From Luteitalea sp. (GTDB lineage Bacteria; Acidobacteriota; Vicinamibacteria; Vicinamibacterales; Vicinamibacteraceae), in the NCBI GenBank assembly GCA_009377605.1, contig WHTT01000021.1, positions 17,466 to 81,465 of the forward strand: a stretch of DNA of 64,000 bases, written 5' to 3'. The notes below the pieces were generated by a model that was not told the origin of the DNA, made no database searches, and worked only from the letters and a program-made list of their open reading frames with translations. Within the stretch, counting starts at the first letter, position 1; each line of letters opens with the position of its first letter. Position numbers and translations under genes: made by a program. Shown one piece after another: positions 17,746 to 26,411 of this stretch.

Positions 17746-18673
17746 ATCTGGCCTTCAACGGTAGTCCCTCGGTGGCGTGCGCCTGCCGGCTGACGCCGTT
17801 CACGCCGTGGCTCTGGTTCGGAGCGGTTCGGCGTACGCCCGCGCTCGCGCGCCCTACGGCAAGATTCAGCGACGCCGCCGCTGGCTTGGGGCGACCGGCT
17901 GCCAACCGCTTCCGCCGTCGAACGGGGACTGGCGCCTTCGCGAGCTCTTCATCGGGTGACGGCTTCCGAAACAGGGTCTCACGCATGCGCGCGCGAAGGA
18001 GGAACGATTGCGATATACGCAGGCCCTCGAAGAGGCGGTCGATCTCTCGGCTCGGCAGCACGTGGCGACCACGAGGAACCGCACGGAGGTCGCTCGCTTG
18101 GCGGACCCGCCCGGCCGTCGACGCGGCAGACTTGTGGTGAAGTGTGTTGTCGTCGACAACGACGAACCTGCTATAACCAGTGGTCGCCTCGCACGTCGTG
18201 GCAAAAAACGCCAGCAACGCACCGCCCGGCTTGAGAAGCCGAGACAACTCGTCGGCCAACGCATCGGCCGCGGCCTTGTCGAGGTGGTCGAAGAGATCCC
18301 AACAGAGGATTCCGTCGATGCTTTCGGTGGGCCGGTCGAAGCGGGTGGATAGGAAGCTCGGGAGCTGGTCCCACGTGCCGTTCCGGGCGAACCGCTCGAT
18401 GTCCTCGTGAATATCTTCAACGAAGATCTTGCACCCGAGCTGCTCGCCGAAGAACGCAACATTCGGCCCCACCACAGGACCGAGATCCAGCAGCACGGGC
18501 GCCTCGCGATCCGACAGGCAAGCGAGGAAGCGCTTCAGTGCCCTCGTCTGGACCCAGGCTGTTGCGTTGGGCCCCCAGGGGTCGCTCCCGTTCCGCGCGG
18601 CGGCTGCCCCGTTGAGCATCCAGCCAAAGAGACGAGTCGCAAACGCAGTGAACCCGGAACCACGACCAGCCAC
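17666..18673 (-). CDS. SAM-dependent methyltransferase-like protein with repeat-derived tail
   Basis: 335 aa. The central part has class-I methyltransferase features: the SAM loop VLLDLGPVVGPNVAFF, the acidic KIFVEDIHED at the end of strand 2, and ILCWDLFDHLDKAAADALAD followed by RLLKPGGALLAFF. The substrate is unknown. The last 25 residues (KVRVTRSEADSKVRATRFK) are encoded by the intergenic TCGAACC repeat, so the original C-terminus was probably overrun by array growth. The gene lies downstream of the bactofilin gene with a short gap and may be co-transcribed with it. Confidence 0.75.
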   Translation of the reverse strand: MAGRGSGFTAFATRLFGWMLNGAAAARNGSDPWGPNATAWVQTRALKRFLACLSDREAPVLLDLGPVVGPNVAFFGEQLGCKIFVEDIHEDIERFARNGTWDQLPSFLSTRFDRPTESIDGILCWDLFDHLDKAAADALADELSRLLKPGGALLAFFATTCEATTGYSRFVVVDDNTLHHKSAASTAGRVRQASDLRAVPRGRHVLPSREIDRLFEGLRISQSFLLRARMRETLFRKPSPDEELAKAPVPVRRRKRLAAGRPKPAAASLNLAVGRASAGVRRTAPNQSHGVNGVSRQAHATEGLPLKARSKKVRVTRSEADSKVRATRFKLRRGQ

Positions 18674-18686
18674 CGTGCCTCGTTTC

Positions 18687-19217
18687 CTACGCTTTCAGAA
18701 CTGCGCTGCCTCCCACGGTCGCGGCGGCCGCGGCCTGTGGCGGCCTCGCCTCCGCGGGCCGTGCGGCCGGTCGTGGCCCCCGCTGCATGTCGATGCTGCC
18801 CCTGAAGTGCGCCCCCTCTGCGATCGCCACCTTGGGGGATGTAATGTCGCCGTCCACCGAGCCGTTGTCCCGGATATCGACCTTTTCCGAGGCGGTGATA
18901 TTGCCCACGACCTCGCCCAGAACAATGATGGACTTCGCGAAAACCTGCGCCTTGATCTTCCCATTCCCGCCGATCGTCAGCACATGCTCTCGCAGCTCGA
19001 TTTTGCCGTCGACCTGGCCCTCGATGGTGAGATCCTCGCTGCCATTCAGCTCGCCCTTGATCACGACAGATTTCCCGATATTCACGACATCCCTTCCAGA
19101 GGAGGCCTGCGACCGAGGCGCTGCCGGCGGGTTCATGGTTGGGGGTGGCTGCGACGGCATCGCCTTCGCGGGGGCGCTGCCTGCCGCTGGCCGTGGTGCC
19201 TCATCCCGTTTCCACAT
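18687..19217 (-). CDS. Bactofilin (polymer-forming cytoskeletal protein)
   Basis: 176 aa. A proline/alanine-rich, probably disordered N-terminus (to about residue 40) is followed by a bactofilin beta-helix built from short hydrophobic repeats: NIGKSVVIKGELNGSEDLTI, EGQVDGKIEL, NGKIKAQVFAKSIIVLGEVV, GNITASEKVDI and DGDITSPKVAI. A short disordered tail follows. Bactofilins polymerise without nucleotide at the membrane and organise envelope or cell-shape machinery. The 230-bp gap upstream is shared with the divergent cysteine desulfurase gene. Confidence 0.92.
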   Translation of the reverse strand: MWKRDEAPRPAAGSAPAKAMPSQPPPTMNPPAAPRSQASSGRDVVNIGKSVVIKGELNGSEDLTIEGQVDGKIELREHVLTIGGNGKIKAQVFAKSIIVLGEVVGNITASEKVDIRDNGSVDGDITSPKVAIAEGAHFRGSIDMQRGPRPAARPAEARPPQAAAAATVGGSAVLKA

Positions 19218-19447
19218 GGGGTCTTCTCCGAAAAACGCGACTTCACGATTGTTGGCCGATCAACCTATGAGGCTGTCAGTATACGGAAGCCGCATGGACG
19301 ATGTCTAGTAGTCTTCGTACCGTCCTGGACGTCGGTAGCGCAAACTGCTGAGACGCCAACCGCCAGTGCTAATATGGGTGGTTACTGTTTCGTCGGTGTT
19401 CTGCCCGGGGGCGCGGCACGGCACCGCCAAACCAGAGGACCCAGGTC

Positions 19448-20647
19448 ATGGGCGTCGCACGCATCTACTTCGACCACAACGCTACCACGCCGCCGGCCCC
19501 GGCGGTCGTGGACGCCATGGCGGGCATCCTGCGCGACACGTTCGGGAACCCCTCGAGCGTTCATTACTTTGGTCAACGCGCGAAGGCGGCGCTCGATGCG
19601 GCGCGCTCTGCCGTCGCGGCGCTCATCGGCGGCCGGCCCGACGAGATTGTCTTCACCAGCGGCGGAACCGAGGCGGACAACTTCGCCCTGCGCGGTGCGG
19701 CCGACGCCCTCGCCCCGACCGGCCGCCGGCATCTCGCCGCCAGCGCCATCGAGCACGAGGCGGTCCTCAATACGCTCAAAGCGCTCGAACGGCGCGGCTG
19801 GACGACGACGCTGCTGCCAGTCACGTCCGAGGGACTGGTGGAGCCTGACGCGCTCGAGGCGGCCGTCACCGAGGAGACGGCGCTCGTGTCGGTGATGCAG
19901 GCGAACAACGAGATTGGCACGGTTCAACCGATTGCCGAGCTCGCAGCGAAGGCCGCCGCCCAAGGGGCCCTATTCCATACCGACGCAGTCCAGTCGGTTG
20001 GGAAGCTGCCGATCGACGTGCGCGCCCTGGGCGTCGACCTCCTGTCGCTCTCGGGACACAAGTTTCACGGTCCCAAGGGTGTGGGCGCCTTGTGGATTCG
20101 GCGCGGCACGCGCTTGTCGGCGACGCTCACCGGCGGCCGCCAGGAAAAGAACCGACGTGCCGGCACGGAGAACCTGCCCGCTATCGTTGGCCTCGGCGTC
20201 GCCGCGCAGCTTGCGCTCGAAGGTGCCGATCCGCTGAGCGGCGAGCCGGCACGCATCGGCGCGTTGCGGGATCGCTTGGAGACAGGCGTCCGACGGGGTG
20301 TTCCCGCCATCGCCGTGAGCGGTGAGGGTGCGCCTCGGGTACCCAATACGTCGAATATCAGCTTCGAGGGCATCGAAGCAGAGTCGCTGCTCATCGCGCT
20401 CGATCTCGAGGGCGTGGCCGTGTCGACTGGCTCTGCCTGCTCCTCGGGCACGCTCGAGCCGTCCCACGTGCTGCAGGCGATGGGATTTGGCGCCACGCGC
20501 GCGCGCAACTCCTTGCGCTTCAGCCTGGGTCACGACAACACCGAGGCGGAGGTCGATCGGGTGGTCGAGCTCTTGCCTCGTCTGGTCGAGCGACTCCGCG
20601 CCGTCACGGATCAGCGCGCTCAGCACGAAGCAGTTCTTGGCTCTTAA
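19448..20647 (+). CDS. Cysteine desulfurase (NifS/IscS family)
   Basis: PLP enzyme that takes sulfur from cysteine, 399 aa. IYFDHNATTPPAPAVVDAM starts the fold; SGGTEADNFAL and HTDAVQSVGKLPID line the cofactor pocket. The PLP lysine is K205 in LSGHKFHGPKG. The persulfide cysteine is C331 in TGSACSSGTLEPSH, which places it in the IscS/NifS group. The next gene is mnmA, so this enzyme probably feeds sulfur to tRNA 2-thiouridylation. No iscU or sufB is nearby. Confidence 0.93.
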   Translation: MGVARIYFDHNATTPPAPAVVDAMAGILRDTFGNPSSVHYFGQRAKAALDAARSAVAALIGGRPDEIVFTSGGTEADNFALRGAADALAPTGRRHLAASAIEHEAVLNTLKALERRGWTTTLLPVTSEGLVEPDALEAAVTEETALVSVMQANNEIGTVQPIAELAAKAAAQGALFHTDAVQSVGKLPIDVRALGVDLLSLSGHKFHGPKGVGALWIRRGTRLSATLTGGRQEKNRRAGTENLPAIVGLGVAAQLALEGADPLSGEPARIGALRDRLETGVRRGVPAIAVSGEGAPRVPNTSNISFEGIEAESLLIALDLEGVAVSTGSACSSGTLEPSHVLQAMGFGATRARNSLRFSLGHDNTEAEVDRVVELLPRLVERLRAVTDQRAQHEAVLGS

Positions 20648-20692
20648 CACCAAGAACTAACTCAGAGCTCAACACTCAGAACTCACAACTCT
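20640..20692 (+). repeat. 7-bp degenerate array (AACTCAG type)
   Basis: The spacer between the desulfurase and mnmA is a run of heptamers (AACTCAG, AGCTCAA, CACTCAG, AACTCAC). Its first bases overlap the end of the desulfurase gene. Confidence 0.7.
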
Positions 20693-20696
20693 CCCC

Positions 20697-21764
20697 ATGC
20701 GCGCCGCAGTTGCCATGTCGGGCGGCGTCGACTCCTCGGTCGCCGCCGCGCTGCTCGCAGACGAGGGCTACGAGACTATCGGTCTGTCGATGCAGCTCTA
20801 CGATCAGCGCGAGGGCGAGGTGCGCTTCGGCCGCTGCTGCACGCTCGACGATCTGCATGATGCCAGGCGCGTGGCAGGACGGCTCGGTCTCCCCCACTAC
20901 ATCGTCAACTTCGAGTCACAGTTCCACACGCAGGTGGTTGACAATTTCGTACGTGAGTATGTGTCGGGCCGCACGCCGATACCCTGCACGCGCTGCAATA
21001 GCGAGGTGAAGTTCGCGACGCTACTGGACCGCGTCCGCGGGCTCGACGCGGAGTGTCTTGCCACGGGACATTACGCTCAGGTCGACTTCGACGAGACGAC
21101 ACGGCGCTATCGCTTGCGCCGAGGGCGTGACACGGCCCGTGACCAGTCGTACTTTCTCTTCTCGCTGACGCAGGCACAGCTCGCGCGGGCTCGTTTCCCC
21201 GTCGGGCACCTCACCAAGCCGGAGGTCCGCGCCATCGCGCGCGAGCGGGGCTTGCCGGTGGCAGACAAGCCAGATAGTCAGGAGATTTGCTTCGTGCCGC
21301 CCGGTCGCCACGCCGAGTTCGTCGAGCGGCACGCGGTGGGTGGAAGGCCGTCGGCCGGCGTCATTGCAGACGAGCAGGGACGCCCTCTCGGACGGCACGA
21401 CGGCGTCCATCGCTTCACGGTCGGCCAGCGGAAGGGACTAGGCCTTGCGACTGGCATCCCCCTCTATGTCGTCGCCATCGACTCGGTGACCAACGAGGTC
21501 ACCGTGGGCCCACGTGAGGCGCTGGGGCGAGCCACGCTCACAGCCGCGACGGTCAACTGGGTCGCCGGGACCAGCCCGTCCGGATCGATCCGTGCGGACG
21601 TTCAGATCCGCCATCGGCATCGCCCGGCGCCAGCCAGCGTGACGCCAATCAGCGCCACTCGCGCGCGGATCGACTTCGACGAGCCGCAAGCAGCCATCGC
21701 ACCTGGGCAGGCGGCGGTCTTCTATGCGGACGATAAGGTGCTGGGAGGAGGATGGATCGAGTGA
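20697..21764 (+). CDS. mnmA: tRNA-specific 2-thiouridylase
   Basis: Makes 2-thiouridine at the wobble position of tRNAs for Glu, Gln and Lys; cytosolic, 355 aa, normal length. The PP-loop SGGVDSS lies at residues 8-14. The catalytic cysteine C100 is in PCTRCNSEVKF and its partner C198 is in SQEICFVPPG. TGHYAQV and FTVGQRKGLGL are further family blocks. It starts at ATG 20697 just behind the AACTCAG array. It depends on the cysteine desulfurase encoded upstream. The gene ends four bases before the convergent trxB stop. Confidence 0.95.
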   Translation: MRAAVAMSGGVDSSVAAALLADEGYETIGLSMQLYDQREGEVRFGRCCTLDDLHDARRVAGRLGLPHYIVNFESQFHTQVVDNFVREYVSGRTPIPCTRCNSEVKFATLLDRVRGLDAECLATGHYAQVDFDETTRRYRLRRGRDTARDQSYFLFSLTQAQLARARFPVGHLTKPEVRAIARERGLPVADKPDSQEICFVPPGRHAEFVERHAVGGRPSAGVIADEQGRPLGRHDGVHRFTVGQRKGLGLATGIPLYVVAIDSVTNEVTVGPREALGRATLTAATVNWVAGTSPSGSIRADVQIRHRHRPAPASVTPISATRARIDFDEPQAAIAPGQAAVFYADDKVLGGGWIE

Positions 21765-21768
21765 CCGG

Positions 21769-22734
21769 TCACGTCGCCTCTGAGACCGGCTCGGTGTCGT
21801 AGGTATCGCGCGGAATTCCTTCCAAGTACCGTTCGGCGTCCAGAGCTGCCATGCATCCCGACCCGGCGGCCGTGACCGCCTGCCGGTAGACGTGGTCTTG
21901 CACGTCGCCGCATGCAAAGACCCCCGGCACGTTGGTCAACGTGCCGTTGCGTGCGAGGAGATATCCGTTCCGATCCATCTCCAGTTGCGCTGTGAAGAGC
22001 GCCGTGTTCGGCCGATGTCCGATCGCGAGGAAGAGACCGTCGACCGGAACCGTGCTCGACTCACTGGTCTTGGTGTTGCGCAGCGCGACTTCGGTCACCT
22101 CCCCGCGCGCGACATCGTTGATGTCGTCGACGACGGTGTTCCAGAGAAAGGTGATCTTCGGGTTGGCAAGGGCCTTCTCCTGCATGATCTTCGACGCACG
22201 CAGCTCGTCGCGCCGGTGGATCACCGTGACTTGCGAGGCCAGGCGGGCGAGATAGGTGGCTTCTTCCATCGCGGAGTCACCACCACCAACGACGGCAACC
22301 GCTTTGTCGCGAAAGAAGAAACCGTCACAGGTCGCGCAGGTGGAGACGCCGTGCCCCATCAGCTTCGCCTCGGCCGGCAGGCCGAGCAACATCGGCGACG
22401 CGCCGGTGGCGACGATGAGGGCCCGCGTTCGGAGCTCCGTTCCGTCGTCTCCCACGACGAGAAATGGCGGTCGCGACAAATCGACCCGCGACACCTCGCT
22501 CGTGCGAATCTCCGTGCCGAAGCGCTCCGCTTGCGCTCGCATCTCGGCCATCAGCTCCGGTCCCATGATGCCGTCGCGCATGCCGGGCCAGTTCTCGACC
22601 ATGGTGGTGGTCATCAGCTGACCGCCCGGTGTGATCCCCTCGAACAAGACGGGACGTAGATTCGCTCGCGCACAGTAGAGCGCCGCTGTGAGGCCGGCGG
22701 GACCCGAACCGATGATGACGACTTCGCGGGGCAT
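21769..22734 (-). CDS. trxB: Thioredoxin reductase
   Basis: FAD/NADPH enzyme reducing thioredoxin, 321 aa, of the low-molecular-weight type. [20 protein letters not shown] is the FAD site, the redox pair is C133-AT-C136 in [10 protein letters not shown], and [14 protein letters not shown] binds NADPH. The C-terminal FAD motif is [18 protein letters not shown] 22734 gives MPREVVIIG; the open frame continues upstream only through the CCAAGGAC repeat array. The thioredoxin gene follows on the same strand to the right. Confidence 0.95.
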   Translation of the reverse strand: MPREVVIIGSGPAGLTAALYCARANLRPVLFEGITPGGQLMTTTMVENWPGMRDGIMGPELMAEMRAQAERFGTEIRTSEVSRVDLSRPPFLVVGDDGTELRTRALIVATGASPMLLGLPAEAKLMGHGVSTCATCDGFFFRDKAVAVVGGGDSAMEEATYLARLASQVTVIHRRDELRASKIMQEKALANPKITFLWNTVVDDINDVARGEVTEVALRNTKTSESSTVPVDGLFLAIGHRPNTALFTAQLEMDRNGYLLARNGTLTNVPGVFACGDVQDHVYRQAVTAAGSGCMAALDAERYLEGIPRDTYDTEPVSEAT

Positions 22735-22737
22735 GCG

Positions 22738-22850
22738 TGGTTGGTAGTCCTTGGTCCTTGGTTCGTAGTCCCTGGTTCCTGCTGCAGTATCTGTCTGGTG
22801 GTGCGAGCATCGCAGCAAGGACTAAGCACCAGGGACCAAGAACCTGTTAC
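22738..22850 (+). repeat. Paired 7-bp degenerate arrays (TTGGTCC/AGGGACC type)
   Basis: The left arm TAGTCCTTGGTCCTTGGTTC and further units (22742-22788) and the right arm GGACTAAGCACCAGGGACCA (22817-22836 and on) are near reverse complements around a short centre. It separates trxB from trxA and gives the start-side gap of trxB. Confidence 0.85.
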
Positions 22851-23173
22851 GCGTGCTTTTCGATGAGCTGCTTGAGGGTCTCCCGCGGCTGGACGCCAAC
22901 GACCGACTCGACCAGCTCGCCCTGCTTGAAGAGCAGCAGCGTTGGGATGCTCCGGACGTTGAACTTCTCAGCCACCGTCGGATGCTCGTCGACGTTCAAC
23001 TTGGCCATCACGGCGCGGCCATCGAACGTCGTTGCCAAGTCCTCGATGACGGGCGCTATCATCCGGCAAGGCCCACACCACTCCGCCCAGAAGTCAACGA
23101 GCACCGGGTTCGGTGAGCCGACAACCTGTTCGAAGTTGCTGACCGTCAACGTCTGAATCTTCTCAGATGCCAT
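22847..23173 (-). CDS. trxA: Thioredoxin
   Basis: 108-aa classical thioredoxin, a cytosolic disulfide reductant. FWAEWCGPCRMIAP contains the redox pair C33/C36; KLNVDEHPTVAEKFNVRSIP contains the conserved cis-proline region. ATG 23173 (MASEKIQTLTVSNF) is chosen because homologues begin there, although the frame is open for another 600 bp upstream as an antisense shadow of glgA. It is reduced by the TrxB product encoded next door. Confidence 0.95.
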   Translation of the reverse strand: MASEKIQTLTVSNFEQVVGSPNPVLVDFWAEWCGPCRMIAPVIEDLATTFDGRAVMAKLNVDEHPTVAEKFNVRSIPTLLLFKQGELVESVVGVQPRETLKQLIEKHA

Positions 23174-23234
23174 CAGTGTTCTCCATATGATACGCGGCCC
23201 AAGTCTCGTCGGGCCTATTTCTAGGACGCCTTTC

Positions 23235-23380
23235 CGACACTTCGAGGTTCTAAGCGGCCGCCTCGGCGAGGCGACCCTGCCCTCGTGAGCCCCGATGGAA
23301 GCGCCCCTTCTTGTCGTCGGCGTCAGCCGCCCCGGACACCTCGACGCTCGACCCTCGCCCCTTGAAGCTTGAGCCGCTCC
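23235..23380 (+). repeat. Compound spacer: REP-like palindrome plus TCGACCC heptamers
   Basis: 23254-23286 is the second copy of the palindromic unit found at 14093-14124, with two substitutions. From about 23330 to 23380 heptamer-like units (CTCGACG, CTCGACC, CTCGCCC, CTTGAAG, CTTGAGC) follow; they encode the last residues of GlgA. Confidence 0.7.
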
Positions 23381-25137
23381 GAGCCGTCGCGCTGCGCCAG
23401 CCGATAGAGTGCCGTGTAGGCGCGGGCGGACGCCTGCCACGAGAAGTCCCGCAGCATTCCGCTGTGTTGCATGCGCTTCCAATCTGCGGGCGCGTTCCGA
23501 TACACGCTGATTGCCCTCTGCAGCGCCTCGAGGAGGGCGCGGCCAGTGGCTTCCCGAAAGGTGAACCCCTGCCCTTGGTCGGTCCCCGGCTGGTAGTTCG
23601 CGACGGTGTCGCCGAGCCCCCCGGTGGCACGGACCACCGGTAGTGTACCGTAACGGAGACTGTACAGCTGATTCAAGCCGCACGGCTCGAAGCGGGAAGG
23701 CATCATGAAGAGATCCGCGCCTGCCTCGATGAGATGGGCCAGCGGCTCGTCGAACCCGATGCGAACGCCAATCCGGTCCGGATAGCGACGCGCGAGATCC
23801 CTCCACATCTCTTGGTAGCGCGCCTCGCCCGTGCCGAGAATCACGAAGCTCGCGTCCAGCCCAGCCAGATCGTCGGCGGCCTCCGCAATGAGATCCAGCC
23901 CCTTCTGATCCACCATTCGCGAGATCATCGCGATGAGGGGGCGCTCGAGCCTCGCCTCGTCCACCGGAAGAGCGTACGAATCGAGCAGCTTGCGCTTGGC
24001 ATCCGCCTTGCCGGACATGTCATCTGCGGTGTAGGGCTTGGGAAGAAACGCGTCGCGCGCTGGATCCCAGATCTCCTGGTCTATTCCATTGAGCACACCA
24101 AAGAAGTGCTCGCGGCGCTTGCGGAAGACGCCCTCGAAGCCAAACGCAAACTCGTGCGTCAAGAGCTCGTTGGCGTAGCCCTCGCTGACGGTCGTCACCA
24201 CATCCGCGAAGAGGATCCCGCCCTTCAAGAAACTGACGTGCAGCCAGTATTCGAGCGCGTCGACGTTGAAGAGCGCCCAACCGAGACCGAGCTCCGGGAG
24301 CCACGTCGACGGGCACAATCCCTGGTACGCGACGTTGTGAACCGTGAAGACCGTTGCCGCGTGTCCTAGCGTCGGATGGTCCGCGTACTGGGTCCGCAGG
24401 TACACGGGAAGGAGACCTGTTTGCCAGTCGTTCGCGTGGATGACGTCTGGCTCGAGGCCCCGGGCGCTCGCGTACTGGAGCGCAGCCTGGGCGAGCAGGC
24501 CGAAGCGTCTCGGGTTGTCAGGATAGTCTTGGCTGCCAACGCCGTAGAGATGCTCGCGGTCGAATAGCGGAGGGTGGTCAACGAGCACGGCGCGTGCGCC
24601 CGGTCCAAGCGGCTCTTCGTAGAACGCCGTGTCGTAGCGTTTGCCTCCCATCTCGACGGCCAGCCGTAAACGCGCATCGCCCGTGACGGAAACACCGCGA
24701 TATCTCGGCACGACGAGCGTGACGTCGTGGCCCAGGCTCCCGAGTGCTTTTGACAGCCCCCCTGCGACGTCCGCGAGGCCGCCGGTCTTCGCAAACGGGG
24801 TGGCCTCCGACGCGACGAAGAGAATCCGGAGTGGTGGCATTTCAGGGCGCTGCGCCAGAGGGGCTTCCCGTCTCTCGACTGGCGCGGGCGTCCTGGTGGT
24901 CGTGGCTCCGGCGCGGCGACGCCCGCCGCGGCGCGCTGGTGCTGGGCGCTCGACGCTCGCAGACGAGCTGTGCGCTGCGGAGCTCGTCTCGCTCGGTGGT
25001 GCAGGAACGTTGGTATCGGCTTTCGCGCCGTCGGTCGGCGCAGAGGATCGAGCAGCTCTCCGACGGCGTGTGCCGCTGGATGGGGGATCGGTAGAAGGGG
25101 ATGACGTTGGTGAATCGTTCTTGCGCGACTTGCTCAT
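23323..25137 (-). CDS. glgA: Glycogen synthase with long disordered N-terminus
   Basis: ADP-glucose-dependent starch/glycogen synthase (GT5), 604 aa against about 480 for most bacterial forms. The first 100 residues are a Ser/Pro/Ala/Arg-rich, probably unstructured extension. The enzyme proper starts PPLRILFVASEATPFAKTGG with the ADP-glucose-binding KTGGLADV. Further blocks are FTVHNVAYQGLCP, NGIDQEIWDP and PSRFEPCGLNQLYSLRYGTL. ATG 25137 is the longest sensible start; an internal ATG at the end of the extension (about residue 100) would give a standard-size enzyme. The last 18 residues derive from the TCGACCC repeat array. Confidence 0.92.
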   Translation of the reverse strand: MSKSRKNDSPTSSPSTDPPSSGTRRRRAARSSAPTDGAKADTNVPAPPSETSSAAHSSSASVERPAPARRGGRRRAGATTTRTPAPVERREAPLAQRPEMPPLRILFVASEATPFAKTGGLADVAGGLSKALGSLGHDVTLVVPRYRGVSVTGDARLRLAVEMGGKRYDTAFYEEPLGPGARAVLVDHPPLFDREHLYGVGSQDYPDNPRRFGLLAQAALQYASARGLEPDVIHANDWQTGLLPVYLRTQYADHPTLGHAATVFTVHNVAYQGLCPSTWLPELGLGWALFNVDALEYWLHVSFLKGGILFADVVTTVSEGYANELLTHEFAFGFEGVFRKRREHFFGVLNGIDQEIWDPARDAFLPKPYTADDMSGKADAKRKLLDSYALPVDEARLERPLIAMISRMVDQKGLDLIAEAADDLAGLDASFVILGTGEARYQEMWRDLARRYPDRIGVRIGFDEPLAHLIEAGADLFMMPSRFEPCGLNQLYSLRYGTLPVVRATGGLGDTVANYQPGTDQGQGFTFREATGRALLEALQRAISVYRNAPADWKRMQHSGMLRDFSWQASARAYTALYRLAQRDGSERLKLQGARVERRGVRGG

Positions 25138-25289
25138 GATGGTTTGGCTCGGGCGGGCAGGGTTGACGCTCGATTTAACGCTCGACGCCGGAAGCCTCAG
25201 TGTACTTCAGACGGCGCTCGGCCGCATCACGCAGCTGTGACATGACGACGAGGCGCACGTGGCACGCAGCTGCTCTGTGTGGGATGCGA

Positions 25290-26279
25290 CTACGGCTGGG
25301 TAGATGTCGCGGTCGTGAGCACGGGCGCGCCGCGCTCGTTCAGCCAGTTCAGGAGGTGCCTTGCCTCGACGAAGCGCCCCGCATTGGACCGGGCGCCGAG
25401 CACCACGACGGCAACCGGGTCACCGGTCGGAAGCTTCAGCAACGCGGCAAGGCAATAACCCGCCTTTCGGATGAAGCCGGTCTTCCCGCCCTGCACGTCG
25501 ACGTCGCCCCCAAGGAGCTTGTTGGTGTTCTTGAGCTTGACCCGTCGCTTGTTGATCCTGAGCCGGTACTCCGGGGTGCGCATGACCTCGGCGATGCGCT
25601 CGCTGCCCACGGCAAACGAGATGAGCCGTGCCATGTCATACGCGGAGGAAACATTGGCAGGATCCAGCCCCGACGGATCGGCGTAGTGTGTGCTCGAAAG
25701 GCCCAGAGCCGTTGCCTTCGCGTTCATCGCGTCGATGAACCCGCTGTACCCGAGCACGGATTCGCGGGCAATCGCACGGGCGGCGGCGTTGTCCGAGCCA
25801 ATGAGCATCAAATGCAACAGCTCGTTGACCGACAACCGCTCGCGCGCCCGAAGATAGGTGTGGGATGCGGCGTGGACGTCGGAAGGCGCCACGTCGATCC
25901 GGCGCGAGAGATCAGGCTCGCTCGCGAGGACGATGAGCGCCGTCATGACCTTGGTGATGCTCGCAATCGACCGCTGGTCGTCGGCGTTCTCCGCGTAGAT
26001 GATTTCTTGCGTGACGGGGTTGTAAATGACGGCGGCGGCGGCCCGGACGTCCGGGATCAGCTCACCGTTCGCGTCCCGCCTGAAGCGCCGCTTGCCGGAC
26101 CGCTGCGATGGCGCCGCGGCTGGCGCGCTGGCAAGCCTGGGCTGGTCCAAGCGAGCTTCGCCGGCGATCTGCACGGCGGGACGATAGGCGGCCTCGACGC
26201 CCGCGCCCGCCGACACCACCACACCGCCAACAAGGAAGACGACGGCCCTCGCGGCCCAGACGAATCCAGGTCTACCCAT
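25290..26279 (-). CDS. D-alanyl-D-alanine carboxypeptidase/endopeptidase (peptidase S11)
   Basis: Secreted penicillin-binding protein of the S11 family, 329 aa, trimming or cleaving peptidoglycan cross-links in the periplasm. A hydrophobic signal (VVFLVGGVVVSAGAGVEA) is followed by a linker of about 50 residues. The active-site serine is S107 with K110 in IASITK. The SxN motif is SDN in LHLMLIGSDNAAARA, and KTG is in GGKTGFIRKAGYC. The C-terminal beta-sandwich domain of DacA is absent, so it is closer to PBP7/PbpG-like endopeptidases. It stands alone, divergent from the sulfatase. Confidence 0.9.
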   Translation of the reverse strand: MGRPGFVWAARAVVFLVGGVVVSAGAGVEAAYRPAVQIAGEARLDQPRLASAPAAAPSQRSGKRRFRRDANGELIPDVRAAAAVIYNPVTQEIIYAENADDQRSIASITKVMTALIVLASEPDLSRRIDVAPSDVHAASHTYLRARERLSVNELLHLMLIGSDNAAARAIARESVLGYSGFIDAMNAKATALGLSSTHYADPSGLDPANVSSAYDMARLISFAVGSERIAEVMRTPEYRLRINKRRVKLKNTNKLLGGDVDVQGGKTGFIRKAGYCLAALLKLPTGDPVAVVVLGARSNAGRFVEARHLLNWLNERGAPVLTTATSTQP

Positions 26280-26411
26280 GAATTCACAACCTAAATTGTC
26301 AAGAATGTCCCCCGCATGCCCGAGCTGGGAGCCAGGCGTTAGCGAAGTGCCGTCATTCTACCAACTCTGCCGCAGAGATTGCAAGCCCGCTCGTCATATA
26401 CTCACCTCCCT

